Source of the DNA: Druceiella hillmani | Lineage: Eukaryota > Arthropoda > Insecta > Lepidoptera > Hepialidae | Direction of reading: 5' to 3' | Assembly: GCA_039881145.1 (NCBI GenBank) | Contig: JAYKKI010000064.1 | Location: 2,992,501 to 3,056,500, forward strand | Length of the DNA: 64,000 nt | Part shown: positions 12,264 through 23,016 of the stretch, piece by piece | Position numbering within the stretch: the stretch's first letter is position 1 | Layout of the letters: every line of letters starts with the position of its first letter | The notes under the pieces: model-generated | What the model was told of the DNA's origin: nothing | The model's database searches: none | Seen by the model: the letters and a program-made list of their open reading frames with translations, nothing else | Program-made: the position numbers and the translations under genes

Positions 12264-12840
12264 ATACCATATTATTTTAGTGTCATTGAATTTATTGTTA
12301 ATAAGAAGAAATTTAAACCATTAAAATGCCAGATTAGATGTTTTAATAGAACTGTAGAGAACTTTTAATGTATTTTATGCATTAACCCATGTTTGTTCGT
12401 GTGGGATATGTGGAAGAAAAAAATTGAATTTGTCAGCCATTTTGCACGATAATTACAAATACTTTCAAAATAAAAAAATGGGAAACCTGGCAGATGTGAA
12501 ACATATATTTTTTTATAAATATAAAAATAAAATGGCGGACAACTCATCTGTCAAATAAATTTTAAATTAAAATTTTTAATATTTAATTAGTTGATTGAAT
12601 TTAGATTTTACCAACCATATTTATAGTCCCACTTCAATCCTCTTATTATTTTATTTCCATTAATTATTTGTGTGCTAAATAAAGTTATTCTTGTATTATG
12701 TCAAAGAAGTATAACTTCTAACGCGCCTATATAAACACAATGTTTTTTTTTTAATTTTATTGATCTTAATTTTCATTATAATGTATTGCAAAATAGTTCA
12801 TACTACTTTTCTAAACATATATAGTATCAATCATGGCTAC
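12264..12840. other. No gene seen
   Basis: AT-rich sequence with chance open frames on both strands (12177-12368 plus, 12365-12547 minus). I recognise neither product, and composition does not favour coding. Confidence 0.55.
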
Positions 12841-12913
12841 ATATATATATACCCTTCATCTGTCTGCTTGTAACAACATCATTAGTTGTTACAAGCAGAC
12901 AGATGGGTATATA

Positions 12914-12966
<53 letters not shown>
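12841..12966. repeat. Hairpin (about 34-bp arms) running into an (AT)n microsatellite
   Basis: ACCCTTCATCTGTCTGCTTG...AACAAC is mirrored after a 7-nt loop by GTTGTTACAAGCAGACAGAT with a TATATATAT tail on each side. From 12908 to 12966 the right arm continues as a nearly pure (AT)n run. Confidence 0.85.
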
Positions 12967-12968
<2 letters not shown>

Positions 12969-13313
12969 CCTTCTTTCTTTTGTATCACTAAAAATTAACA
13001 CTGACATACCAACTACTCCAACATTTTCGTTCACCACTAAGAGCACGCAATTCAGTTCGCCGCTCTTCATTGAACTAGGTCGCTCTTATAGTTCGTCAAT
13101 TCACCTGCGATGATTGTCATTCAATTCTAATGTAATCAAAGCATATTTTATTTTTATGTATCAATTTACGTTTTCATTTGAGTCCTCTTTTAGTATTTTG
13201 TTCTTGTTAGGGGTATCAAAGAAATAAAAAAACACCTGTTTACGATTCTAATTTATGTTAAAAGAAAACCATTACATTTGCCTATAGGTGTGGCTATTCT
13301 AAAGTAAAAGAAA

Positions 13314-13581
13314 ATTAATAAGCTAATTTATATAAACAAAAGTAAACCTTATTGGCATAATGGGTTTATTTGCTATGTCTGTTTTGTAAGTCGATGTGGG
13401 CACCTAAAATATGACAAATACAATTTACTATATACCTTCATAATCTAAGCAAAGTTAGACTATCGTCGGTATGACAAAAGCTTGTCTGCATTATCTTAAG
13501 TTATGAGCGCACGATCAGTCTGAGCCTAATTTATAATTAATAAGCTAATTTATATAAACAAAAGTAAACCTTGTTGGCATA
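13314..13581. repeat. 46-bp direct repeats, 222 bp apart
   Basis: ATTAATAAGCTAATTTATAT...AGTAAACCTT.TTGGCATA occurs at 13314-13359 and again at 13536-13581 with a single difference. The near-identity points to a recent duplication or an insertion that copied its target. The intervening DNA has no recognisable features. Confidence 0.8.
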
Positions 13582-14444
13582 TTTTTTTCAAGCAATGCGA
13601 TAATATCGACGCATATCGAATGGTCATGTATCGATTCAAAATATCGATATATTGAAAACCAAAGTGTCATCAGTTGTTCTGATGAGGGTGTCCTTAAACA
13701 GAACAAATTTTGAGAATATTCACTTTTGGGTATCGTATCGAACACGGAATATTTATAATTTCATCATATCTGCCTGTGTGCTCGTCTTTCTGTCACAACC
13801 TTGTAGTTTCTACAGTTTTAAACCTGTTATTGTGTTGTAAATTGTAAAAATACTTCAAGAAATACTAAATTTTAATTTTACAGATTTCGAATAACGAATT
13901 AGAAATTAGACAAAAAAAAGTAAATTTGTTTGTGGTTGGAAGCATAGAGTATAAAATTGGTAATACATTGATTATTGTACTCATTTTGTAGGGCTTTATA
14001 TTCAGGTTACAACTAAAAAAACATTCGTTGATAAAAGCATTTATTTAGATATTTTTCTCTACTTTACAATAAATAACAAAACAAAAAACTTAATATAACT
14101 AATTTTATTTAAAACACGAATAATAATTAGTTTTTTTTGACAAAAATAACAAAGAAACAATTGATACCTAGTTAGGAAATATATAGACAAAAATACATGT
14201 AAAATAAGTCACAGACGATATCCTTCAATATTTTTATATTATTCACGTAAACATTTACCAGAACCGTTAATTTGAAGCCTACAAATAAAATTGACGCGCC
14301 TTTAAAGTTGCGGACGCTAGGCGGCGCTTATGTCACCCAAATAACCAATACTCTAGATAAAAATCTGTATTAAAACGTAGCAAAATTTGCTTCTCCAATT
14401 TTTTTATTAATTTGACCACCTATTTTAAATTAGCCTACCCCCTT
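13582..14444. other. No gene seen
   Basis: AT-rich sequence with two overlapping chance frames on opposite strands (13545-13745 minus, 13652-13840 plus). A short GC-richer patch lies at about 14295-14330. No function can be assigned. Confidence 0.5.
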
Positions 14445-14910
14445 TTTTTAATTAATTTTAATTAGTGTATTTTTTAAATAGGGTGTCCAATTGTGTACTT
14501 TTTAATTATCGTAATCGATTGTCTATTTTTTAATTAGCGTACCCCATTGTGTATTTTTTAATTAACGTACCCCATTGTGTATTTTTTAATTAACGTACCC
14601 CATTGTGTATTTTTTAATTAACGTACCCCATTGTGTATTTTTTAATTAGCGTACCCCATTGTGCATTTTTAAGTTAGCATACCTAATTGGGTGTTTTTTA
14701 GTTAGCATATCCCACTATGTAGTTTTCAATTAGCGCACCCCATTGTGAGTTTTTTAATTAGCGTTCTCCCTTGTGTATTTTTTAACTAGCGTATGTCCCT
14801 ATGTACTTTTTAATTAGCGTACCCCATTGTGTATTTTTTAATTAGCGTACCTCATTGTGTTTTTTGTAATTAGCGTGCTCCATTGTTTATTTTTTAATTA
14901 GCGTACATCA
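14445..14910. repeat. Minisatellite, unit about 28 bp
   Basis: About 16 units of GTGTATTTTTTAATTA plus GCGTACCCCATT repeat in tandem. Central units (14550-14650) are almost identical while the edge units are diverged, the usual pattern for an array kept uniform by slippage or unequal exchange in the middle. Confidence 0.92.
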
Positions 14911-15439
14911 TTAGAAAGTTATTTTAATATGAAGTTTAAGTTCTAGTTATAAGTTTTTAGCATCGTTTACGAAATATTAAGCTTCAACGTTCTTCGCAAC
15001 ACGACCACACCCTCTCTCATTTCCAAATAAAACTATGTAAAAATGTAGAAAAATCCCAAAAATATGTATAATTCAATTTTAATAGATTTGGAAGTATTGC
15101 CATACCTTTCACGGGCGTAAAACATGGTGTTTACTTAAAAAATTATAACATCTTATATAATCGCTAAAATTATATTACAATCTTCTAAATATATTTTACC
15201 AACCCATTGATTTTTGGTTGAGAACTTTCGAAAACAAAGGTGCGGGGAAATGTTTTTTTTTCGCATATTTCTTAAAAACATCCCCTTAAATATGAAATTT
15301 AAAATTATGGATAAAACAAATATATAAAATTTAAAAAAAACTTAATTTTTTATTTACCTTTAATACTTATATAAATATGTTTCAAAGGTTAAGTGATGGA
15401 AAATATTTAATTTAATAAGATGTATTCAAGTTCACATGA

Positions 15440-15545
15440 CGAATAGTTTCTGAGAAAATTGACTGTGACAAACAGACTAACCGACACGTAAGTGATTTTA
15501 GACAGGGTACCGTTTTTCACTTTAAGATAAGAAACTGTAAAAAAA
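15440..15545 (-). repeat. Dispersed lepidopteran-type repeat, copy C (fragment)
   Basis: On the minus strand this reads AAAACGGTACCCTGTCTAAAATCAC...GTGTCGGTTAGTCTGTTTGTCA and then TTTTCTCAGAAAC, the same order of blocks as copies A, B and F. The AT-rich DNA at 15190-15440 may be its decayed continuation. Confidence 0.55.
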
Positions 15546-15617
15546 CTCTTAAGTACGCTGCGATAACGCAGATTTAAATTACTGGACCACTATTTTTGTC
15601 AGTTTATTTAATATAAA

Positions 15618-16072
15618 CTAGCGTGACCCGTGCGAAGTCTTCGCATTATTTATTCCATTATGAAGCTCAGATGACAGATCAAACAAATATTTTACTAAAA
15701 TTGACATATACAGGCGCAAGTATCAAAAGCATTGAGCTAAAGCGCCACTTTATTTATACGTGAGTGGATTTGAAATTAAACAAAAATTTTACCGACCGTC
15801 AATCATATTGACGTCGAGCCGTTAGATGCCAGCATTGCTGTTTTGTGTATATAATTTTAATAATTAATTAATTTGCAAAAACAATAGCAATAATAAATTT
15901 TTTAGTTGTGGATGTCGGTAGAGCCTCACAACTAATCCACATAAATTATATATCATTTTATAGATAATTGCTTATTATCTATAAAATGATATATAATTTA
16001 TGTGGATTAGTTGTGAGGTTTTTTCTAAAAAGGGAGAGTAACATCTTAACCTTAGCGTATTAATATACATGA
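15618..16072 (-). mobile_element. Non-autonomous Helitron-like element, copy 1
   Basis: One of four related copies (others at 18126, 22244 and 25628). On the minus strand it ends with a perfect stem TGCGAAG/CTTCGCA around one base, then CGGGTCACG and the terminal CTAG followed by host T, as expected for Helitron 3' ends. The other end is an ATG-repeat-like tail (TC start on the minus strand). No Rep/helicase frame is present, so it must have been moved in trans. Unlike its sisters, it contains a perfect 43-bp-arm palindrome. Confidence 0.75.
15924..16018. repeat. Perfect palindrome with 43-bp arms inside Helitron copy 1
   Basis: CCTCACAACTAATCCACATA... is mirrored exactly by ...TATGTGGATTAGTTGTGAGG around a 9-nt spacer. 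The three sister Helitron copies contain only the right arm. The left arm is therefore a local inverted duplication that arose in this copy or its lineage. Confidence 0.9.
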
Positions 16073-16256
16073 TTATTATTAAAATATGTTTTGAAAGTCC
16101 TTATTTAGCTACCATGTACATTCTTGGGCACGCATTATGGCGATATCAATATTATAAACTATTTATATATTTTATAATGTCTTAAATGACCACGAAACAC
16201 TAATTTAGGCGCGGTACACATACTTGACCGGCTTTTAGTCTACATTTCATTTCGAC

Positions 16257-17034
16257 ACATAGTTAATACCTGGGTAATCGATCAAAATCTTAGTTGGCGC
16301 CCTCAAGTGAATGATGTTAGTCGTCGTGTTTTCAACAGGATACACTCTGTGAAATGTCTTCAAAATTTTCTTCCAACTAAAACGAAAATCTACCTATGTC
16401 AAACACTCCTATTACCACTAATTGATTATGGAGATGTGTGCTATCCTGATCTTAATGGAGAATATTTGTACAAGTTGGAACACCTTCAAAATTTATGCCT
16501 CTGGTATATCTTCGGCCTCAGAAAATATGATCATATTTCTGAATACAGGCCACTTCTCAAATGGCTGAAGATCTATGGTCGACGCTAACTTCACATACTT
16601 ACACTTCTTTTTGACATATTAAAAAAAATTCAGAACTAAAATTATCTTACTGGCAAATTTAAAGATTTGTCTGGTCACGATCTTGGGCTACGATCTGAAA
16701 GTTCGCTCACCCTATTTATTTCTAAACATACCTCTACCACTTACGAAGAATCCTTCACTGTCCAAGTAGCAAAAATTTGGAATCACCTGAATACTGACAC
16801 CAGAAAAATCAGGTTCGTAAATATTTTCAAAGATCGAGTGAAAAAGTCCTGCCTCTCCTGAAACCTTTTCCTTTGTGCCTTTGTCCTTTCCTGTCTTTCC
16901 CATCCCAAATCATGTCAATAGTTTGTGTTACTAATACTTTTTTTTTCTTTGAAAAGACTGAAAGAGATTGCTCATGTAGCAATAAGTCCGCCATATGTAT
17001 TATGCATAAAAGATAATAAATAAATAAATAAAAC
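16257..17034 (+). pseudogene. LINE 3' end: reverse-transcriptase C-terminal relic
   Basis: The frame reads VIDQNLSWRPQVNDVSRRVF, then LQNFLPTKTKIYLCQTLLLP, LIDYGDVCYPDL and LEHLQNLCLWYIFGLRKYDH. This is the conserved stretch after the catalytic core in Jockey/CR1-type non-LTR retrotransposons (LDYxDVCYP, LERLQN, FIFGLRKYDH). After a frameshift near 16588 it resumes (16640-16861) with SGHDLGLRSESSLTLFISKH and VAKIWNHLNTDTRK, the usual C-terminal end. A short 3' UTR follows and ends in an AATAAATAAATAAA tail at about 17015-17034. The 5' end is truncated at about 16257. The open frames at 16307-16588 and 16667-16861 are parts of this relic. Confidence 0.85.
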
Positions 17035-17500
17035 CAAATATTGCAAGTAACGACTTGCAAGAAATTTGCAAACGAAATAACTACAGTAACTACGTTAATT
17101 GAATTAATTAGGCAATTGATAAAGGACACAATTGCTACCTATGAAACGCTAAATGAGCTGTGGACTTTGAACTTCCACTTAATCTGCCACTCTAAGAGGC
17201 GACCGCTCCCATCCCGTTCAGCTCTAATCGACAATGCGAGTGGGACGATAGGAGGGTCCCGCCGTGGATGCGCTGCAATAGATTGTCTTAACCCTATCGG
17301 GCTCCGGCGAATATTCGCGTTATCGCGATAGATACGACCGAATGAATCATCTCATGTCACGAACATTCATCGGGCCTGGACGACGACGAATGCCTATAAT
17401 TTGGTTGTCGGTTTTTTACTCCGTCAAAGGATTTTGTAGCGGCAACATCCTGCAAATGTTCGGCCGATAGGATAGCCGTAAGAAATAATATTTTTAATGC
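17035..17500. other. GC-richer island of unknown nature
   Basis: Directly after the LINE tail the base composition rises, with many CpGs between 17190 and 17470. A 96-codon frame (17041-17331, plus) covers half of it. Its predicted product has no motif I recognise, and it starts within a few bases of the LINE tail, which argues against a real start codon. It could be an old exon, a conserved regulatory block or a fragment of another mobile element. Confidence 0.4.
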
Positions 17501-17509
17501 GAAATTATT

Positions 17510-19765
17510 CTCATTAAAACTAATTAATCAAAGTTAATATCACCCGATGGAAGTGAAATTTATGTCATTGGGTGTAATTGGCTAAGGTTGATAGACTGAT
17601 TGATTAAAATATACGATCAATTCTATTGCATGTCAACTAAAACTGAATAATCAAAAGTAATTTCATTGAAAGAAATTTAGTGAGACCGAGTGACTGATTA
17701 AAACATGTGACCAATTCTATTAAATTTGTCATTAAAAGCAAAAAGTTAAAATTTTAAGGCATTGGGTCTAAATGAGTAAGATTGAACGACTGATTGATTA
17801 AAACATATGATCAATTCTATTGCACGTCCATTAAAACTAAATAATCAAAATTAATGTCACCGTAGGGAAGCGAGTGAGACCGAGTGACAGATTGATTAAA
17901 ACATGTGACCAATTCTATTAAATTTTCATTAAACTAAATTGTGAAAATTTATGTCATTGGGTGTAAGTGAGTAAGATTGATCGACTGATTGATTAAAACA
18001 TATGACCAATTCTGTTGCATATCCATTACAATTAAATTACCAAAATTAATGTGATTGATTGCAATTGAGTGAGGCTGAGTGACTCATTGGTTAAAATGTG
18101 ATCATTTCTATTGCATTTAATGTAACTAGCGTGACCCGTGCGAAGTCTTCGCATTATTTATTCCATTATGAAGCTCAGATGACAGATCAAACAAATATTT
18201 TACTAAAATTGACATATAGAGGCGCAAGTATCAAAAGCATTGAGCTAAAGCGCCACTTTATTTATACGTGAGTGGATTTGAAATTAAACAAACATTTTAC
18301 CGACGTCAATCATATTGACGTTGAGCCGTTAGATGGCAGCGTTGCTGTTTTGTGTATATAATTTTAATAATTAATTAATTTGCAAAAACAATAGCAATAA
18401 TAAATTTTTTAGTTGTGGATGCCGGTAGAGCAAGCAATTATCTATAAAATGATATATAATTTATGTTGATAAGTTGTGAGGTTTTTTCTAAAAAGGGAGT
18501 GTAACATCTTAACCTTAGCGTATTAATATATATGATGATGATATGATGATGATTCAGTGAAATTGAGTCAGGCCGAGTAACAAATTGATGTGATAAAACA
18601 CGTGATCCGTTCTATTAAATTTCCATTAAAATTAAATAATGAAAGTTCATGTAATTGGGTGTAAGCGAGTAAGGTTGATTGACTGATTGATTAAAATATG
18701 TAACTAATTCTATTACATTTCCATCAATACTAAGTGATCAAAATTTATGTCACTGAGTGGGAGTGAGTGGGGCTGAGTGGCTGATTGATTAAAACACGTC
18801 ACTAATTCTATTACATTTCCATTAACCCTAGGTGATAAAAATTTACGTTGTAGAGTGTAAGTGAGTTAGGATGAGTGGCAGATTGTCTGCAACATATAAC
18901 TAATTCGATTACATTTCCATTAATACTAAGTGATCAAAATTTATGTCACTGAGTGGGAGTGAGCGGGGCTGAGTGGCTGATTGATTAAAACAGGTCACTA
19001 ATTCTATTACATTTCCATTAACCCTAGGTGATAAAAATTTACGTTGTAGAGTGTAAGTGAGTTAGGATGAGTGGCAGATTGTCTACAACACATAACTAAT
19101 TCGATTACATTTCCATTAATACTAAGTGATCAAAATTTATGTCATTGAGTGGAAGTGAGCGAGACTGAGTGGCTGATTGCTTAAAACATGTAATTAATTT
19201 GATTACATTTTCATTAATGTTAAGTGATAAAAATTTACGTCACTGGGTACAAGTGAGTGAGGCTGAGTGACAGATTGATTAAAACGTATGACTAATTCTA
19301 TTATATTTGCATTAAAACTAAACGACCAAAATTTACGTCATCGAGTGCAATTGCGTGAGGCTGAGTGGCAGATTGTCTAAAACATATAACTAATTCGATT
19401 ACATTTTCATTAATGCTAAGTGATCAAAGTTTATGTCATTAGTGGGAGTGGGCGAGGGTGAGTGGCTGATTGATTAAAACCTGTGACTAATTCTATTACA
19501 TTTGCATTAAAACTAAATGATCAAAATTTACGTCATTGAGTGCAAGTGAGTGAGGCTGAGTGGCTGAGTGTCTAAAACATGTGACTAATTCTATTACATT
19601 TGCATTAAAACTAAATGATCAAAATTTAAGTCATTGAGTGCAAGTGAGTGGGGCTAGGTGGCCGATTGTCTAAAACATGTAACTAATTAGATTATATTTC
19701 CATTAATACTAAGTGATCACAATTTATGTCATTGACTGTAAGTGAGCGAGTGAGATTTAGATTTT
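17510..19765. repeat. Satellite array, monomer about 98 bp, with a dimeric higher-order segment
   Basis: About 18-19 diverged monomers share CTGATTGATTAAAACATGTG, ACTAATTCTATTACATTTCC, ATTAA.ACTAA.TGATCAAAATTTA and GTGAGTGAGGCTGAGTG. Between about 18720 and 19130 the landmark TAATACTAAG (CAATACTAAG in the first) falls at 18724, 18921 and 19117, so a two-monomer block of about 196 bp has been duplicated with few changes. A Helitron copy splits the array at 18126-18553. No coding capacity. Confidence 0.9.
18126..18553 (-). mobile_element. Non-autonomous Helitron-like element, copy 2 (inside a satellite)
   Basis: Same terminal hairpin and CTAG end as copy 1, and the same internal landmarks (GATGACAGATCAAACAAATA, AGCGCCACTTTATTTATACG, AACATCTTAACCTTAGCG). 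The far end is an ATGATGATG tail. It interrupts a satellite monomer without a visible target duplication, consistent with Helitron insertion. Compared with copy 3 it has lost a few bases near 18305 and 18470. Confidence 0.75.
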
Positions 19766-19815
19766 TTCAATGAAAAAATAATTGGAATTCAAAAAAATAA
19801 TAATTGCATTATAGC

Positions 19816-21117
19816 ATCCCTTTATAAAAACTGGCCAAATGCGGCTTTGGATTGCGCATCGAGTGTTCCGTACCTAATTTAAAGTGAAATGACTTTATCA
19901 TAAGTATAGACTTCCTATGCTATAAACATTCCCAAGTTCTGTTTAAATTATTTCGCCAACGTTTTATTACAAATCAGAAGAACATTCTATCCCTTTTTCT
20001 CTCTTTTCTTAGCAATTTATGACCTGATTATTCCATGAAAGGACCAAATCATCGTTTATTTCACCTGACGAGAGCGCGAACAAATAAACGGTGAAGTGCG
20101 AATCTATATGGAGCATCGAGGATTCCGAGCGTAGTTCGACTTGAAATTACTCTATTTATTGTAAGTCATTATCATTATGGATTTACTAGTGCAATAAATA
20201 TTTAATACTATCAAATATAATTAAGTAGGTGGGACTAACGTCTTATCATAAATATATCAAAAACTATGACATGGAGAGTCATTGTTATAAAACCTAAAAT
20301 CATTACGTACTTACGTGCCATAGCCTCTGAAAACTCTGATAGGTTCAGTGGTATTTCGGACGGGCGCACTAACCAATGCGATCATCGGGCAGCTGTGGGT
20401 TTGTAACCCCTAGCGTGACAACCGGCGGCCGCGCAAAGGGATCATTTAGCGGCATTTAAAAACATAGGCATTTAAACACATAGTAATACAAAAACATAGT
20501 CATCGCATAGTTCGGCTTCGAGTTCAACTTTTAGTTCGCTACAGTTCTATTAATAGTATACTTTATATCTAGTGAATTTATTAATAAAAAAATTGTCTTA
20601 CAACAACGAGGAGTATTCATTGGTAATCGAACCAGCCCACACTGTTGACTGCATAGTCAACAGTGACGTAGATCTGATGAATGTCGAATCCTTCAATCCA
20701 GGAACAGTCAAGTGTGGGGTTTTGACTACTGCCTGTTGTCCCATAAAAGTAGCATAGGTAATAAGGGAGGGGGCGGTAGAGGCGGCATAATTTATTAATA
20801 TCTCTGAAGGTATACTATCTAAAATTTATAAAAAATCGAGAAACTTATAACTAGCTTTTTCAAACTATATCCTACACTACATAAAGAATTTGAAAAAATC
20901 GTGTACGTTTGTCCCACCCCAAAATTAACTTGAAAATTTCCATATTAACGTTTTGAGTGTTAACTATTGAGACGCGTGCGAGTTAATATGCCCAATTACT
21001 ATGCTCAATTTCAAGTTTCTACTTGAAACGATTTTCGAGAATAACGGTTGTCACCGACGGACAGACAGCCGTGTGTTTTCATGAAGGTTCTGTTTTTTAT
21101 TTTGATGTAAGGAATAA
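19816..21117 (-). repeat. Dispersed lepidopteran-type repeat, copy D (two blocks)
   Basis: Read on the minus strand, the right block (20820-21117) begins CTTACATCAAAATAAAAAAC with AGAACCTTCATGAAAACACA, GTCTGTCCGTCGGTGACA and continues to AGTTATAAGTTTCTCG. The left block (19816-19960) supplies the other end, with AGTCATTTCACTTTAAATTA and GGTACGGAACACTCGATGCG. The middle (19960-20820) does not match other copies and is probably an insertion or a very diverged part. Confidence 0.5.
20315..20440 (+). repeat. Possible tRNA-derived SINE fragment
   Basis: GGTTCAGTGGTA resembles a pol III A box and GTGGGTTTGTAACCCC about 50 bp later resembles a decayed B box, with an anticodon-arm-like stretch (CACTAACCAATGCG) between them. 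Cloverleaf pairing is poor, so this is not a functional tRNA. The 61-codon frame at 20572-20757 downstream has no recognisable features. Confidence 0.3.
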
Positions 21118-21402
21118 ATGTCTCTAAGTAATGTTAAAGGGATTACGTATATATGTGCACTAGATGGCATTAGTGATACGAGTGCATTGTACAAATAGGA
21201 ACGTCAGAGATGCCTATATAATACTTGCTGCGGAATACATTGTTAGTCGACATACTTTAGGAATATTGAGGTAACAGCCATGTGTCTTGTGTAAATTAAA
21301 GATATTTTGATCCACTATAAACCTCCAATAATTAGCGAAGCGAGCATTAACCGCAGGATGATCGTCGACTATCCGAAATATCGGCTAATATTAAACCCAG
21401 CA

Positions 21403-21662
21403 AGCGGGCCATGTATGTAAATATACAAGTGGTCATAGAACAATTACAAGCCGTGTATGTAAAAATACAAGTGATCATAGAACAGTTACAAGCCATGTAT
21501 GTAAAGATACAAGTGGTCATAGAAAAGTTACAAGCCATGTGTGTAAAGAGACAAGTAGTCATCGCACAGTTACAAGCCATGTCTGTAAAGATACAAGTGG
21601 TCATAGAACAGTTACAAGCCATGTATGTAAAGATACAACTGGTCATAGAACAGTTACAAGTG
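21403..21662. repeat. Minisatellite, 42-bp unit, six copies
   Basis: The unit (GCCATGTATGTAAAGATACA and AGTGGTCATAGAACAGTTAC blocks) is repeated six times with few changes. Because 42 is a multiple of three, open frames persist on both strands (21411-21689 plus, 21347-21646 minus). The plus frame encodes a 14-residue repeat, MYVKIQVVIEQLQA. No promoter, splice or homology evidence supports translation. Confidence 0.9.
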
Positions 21663-21970
21663 ATTCGTTTAAATAAAACAAAATGTTAATAGAACCGTTG
21701 TTTGACGAACAGTTCATTAATGAAAATGCGCAATATTAGTAAAAACGTGTACATTAACATTAGCGCATATTTATAATAACGACATATGGTAATAGAGATG
21801 GGCCACTCGGAAATTCGTCAAACCGAGTTATTCGATTTTAAAATTCGTGTAAACGGAGTTGATCAAGTCGACTTAACAAACATCATTCATTGAATTGATT
21901 CGATTATTTAAGAACTCGTTGATTTTAAGTTTTTTAGTCGGGTTGTGGAAGAATCAAAGCGTTTGATTCA

Positions 21971-22160
21971 TCAAAATAATAAAATTCTATCAGAATTATC
22001 AACTCCCGCTAAGTTGGAAAATTCTCCACGATCACGTGGCTCATATAAATACGCAGCCAGGTAAGCCAGATGCTTCTTTCTTATGTGCTTCAATATTGTG
22101 ATCGCATTGGAGTATCCGAAATATTCATAAGGCAAAGAACATTTTCCACACACAATTTTT
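21971..22160 (-). pseudogene. BED-type zinc finger remnant of a hAT transposase
   Basis: The minus frame reads EGKIVCGKCSLPYEYFGYSN followed by AITILKHIRKKHLAYLAAYL. The spacing C-x2-C ... H-x4-H with an aromatic residue before the histidine helix is that of a BED zinc finger, the DNA-binding domain at the N terminus of hAT transposases. The reading frame is open for about 65 codons, but no RNase-H catalytic domain follows before the element ends. It lies between the terminal repeats of the hAT element in which it is nested. Confidence 0.7.
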
Positions 22161-22243
22161 CCCTCTGTTAGCTATTCAAAAACTCCTAAACTATAGACTT
22201 CTTACTCGGGCCCGGCATTGTAATTTAAAAAAATTAAATTAAA

Positions 22244-22667
22244 CTAGCGTGACCCGTGCGAAGTCTTCGCATTATTTATTCCATTATGAAGCTCAGATGA
22301 CAGATCAAACAAATATTTTACTAAAATTGACATATAGAGGCGCAAGTATCAAAAGCATTGAGCTAAAGCGCCACTCTATTTATACGTGAGTGGATTTGAA
22401 ATTAAACAAAAATTTTACCGACCGTCAATCATATTGACGTTGAGCCGTTAGATGGCAGCATTGCTGTTTTGTGTATATAATTTTAATAATTAATTAATTT
22501 GCAAAAACAATAGCAATAATAATTTTTTTAGTTGTGGATGCCGGTAGAGCAAGCAATTATCTATAAAATGATATACAATTTATGTGGATTAGTTGTGAGG
22601 TTTTTTCTAAAAAGGGAGTGTAACATCTTAACCTTAGCGTATTAATATATATGATGATGATGATGAT
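22244..22667 (-). mobile_element. Non-autonomous Helitron-like element, copy 3 (inside a hAT element)
   Basis: The terminal hairpin, CTAG end and internal blocks are those of copies 1, 2 and 4, and the other end is a clean ATGATGATGATGATGAT run. It lies wholly within the hAT element, so it inserted later than that element. The 87-codon minus frame at 22557-22820 starts at its edge and is accidental. Confidence 0.8.
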
Positions 22668-23016
22668 AATTGATAGATATAAATAAAACTTTTCCAATAA
22701 AAAAAAAGAACTTGAACAAACTAACGAAAATAACTTGTTAAAACTTACGAGTAAGTAATGTACTCGTAGACTAAAACAATAAAACATGTCCGACCGAGTT
22801 ATTAAATTATACTCGGGCACCGACTACGTTCGGTTTAATACGAATACGCGGCGACTGAATACGTTCGATTTGATTCGAACATATAAGCGATGCAATCGGT
22901 TCGAGTATGTGAGCGATCAACTCGGTTCATCATAGATGTAAATTAATTTAACTCCGTAACCACAATTAGGTTTGAATCGTTTGTTGAATTCAAGTCGTTA
23001 CATCTCTACATGGTAA

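Larger units (their letters stand above)
21793..23008. mobile_element. hAT element relic with 8-bp flanking duplication, carrying a nested Helitron
   Basis: Ends read TAGAGATGGGCC on the left and the reverse complement of TAGAGATGTAACG on the right, a terminal motif typical of hAT transposons. The flanks are TATGGTAA (21785-21792) and CATGGTAA (23009-23016), matching at seven of eight positions. The nested Helitron (22244-22667) removed, the element is about 790 bp, too short for a full transposase of roughly 600 residues. A minus-strand BED-type zinc-finger relic remains at 21971-22160. Both subterminal regions contain variants of GACCGAGTTATT, as expected of transposase-binding repeats. Confidence 0.85.

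Noticed and set aside
14445..14910. CRISPR-like array
   Set aside because: The repeats are contiguous with no unique spacers, and the DNA is eukaryotic in character.
16827..17129. 100-codon minus-strand frame
   Set aside because: It lies antisense to the LINE 3' end and its tail, and its composition is that of reversed LINE sequence.
20572..20757. 61-codon plus-strand gene
   Set aside because: The reading frame is open and of balanced composition, but there is no recognisable motif and it lies in the middle of a disrupted dispersed repeat.
21347..21689. Coding gene in the 42-bp repeats
   Set aside because: Open frames on both strands follow from a unit length divisible by three; there is no other support, so it is kept only as a low-interest finding.
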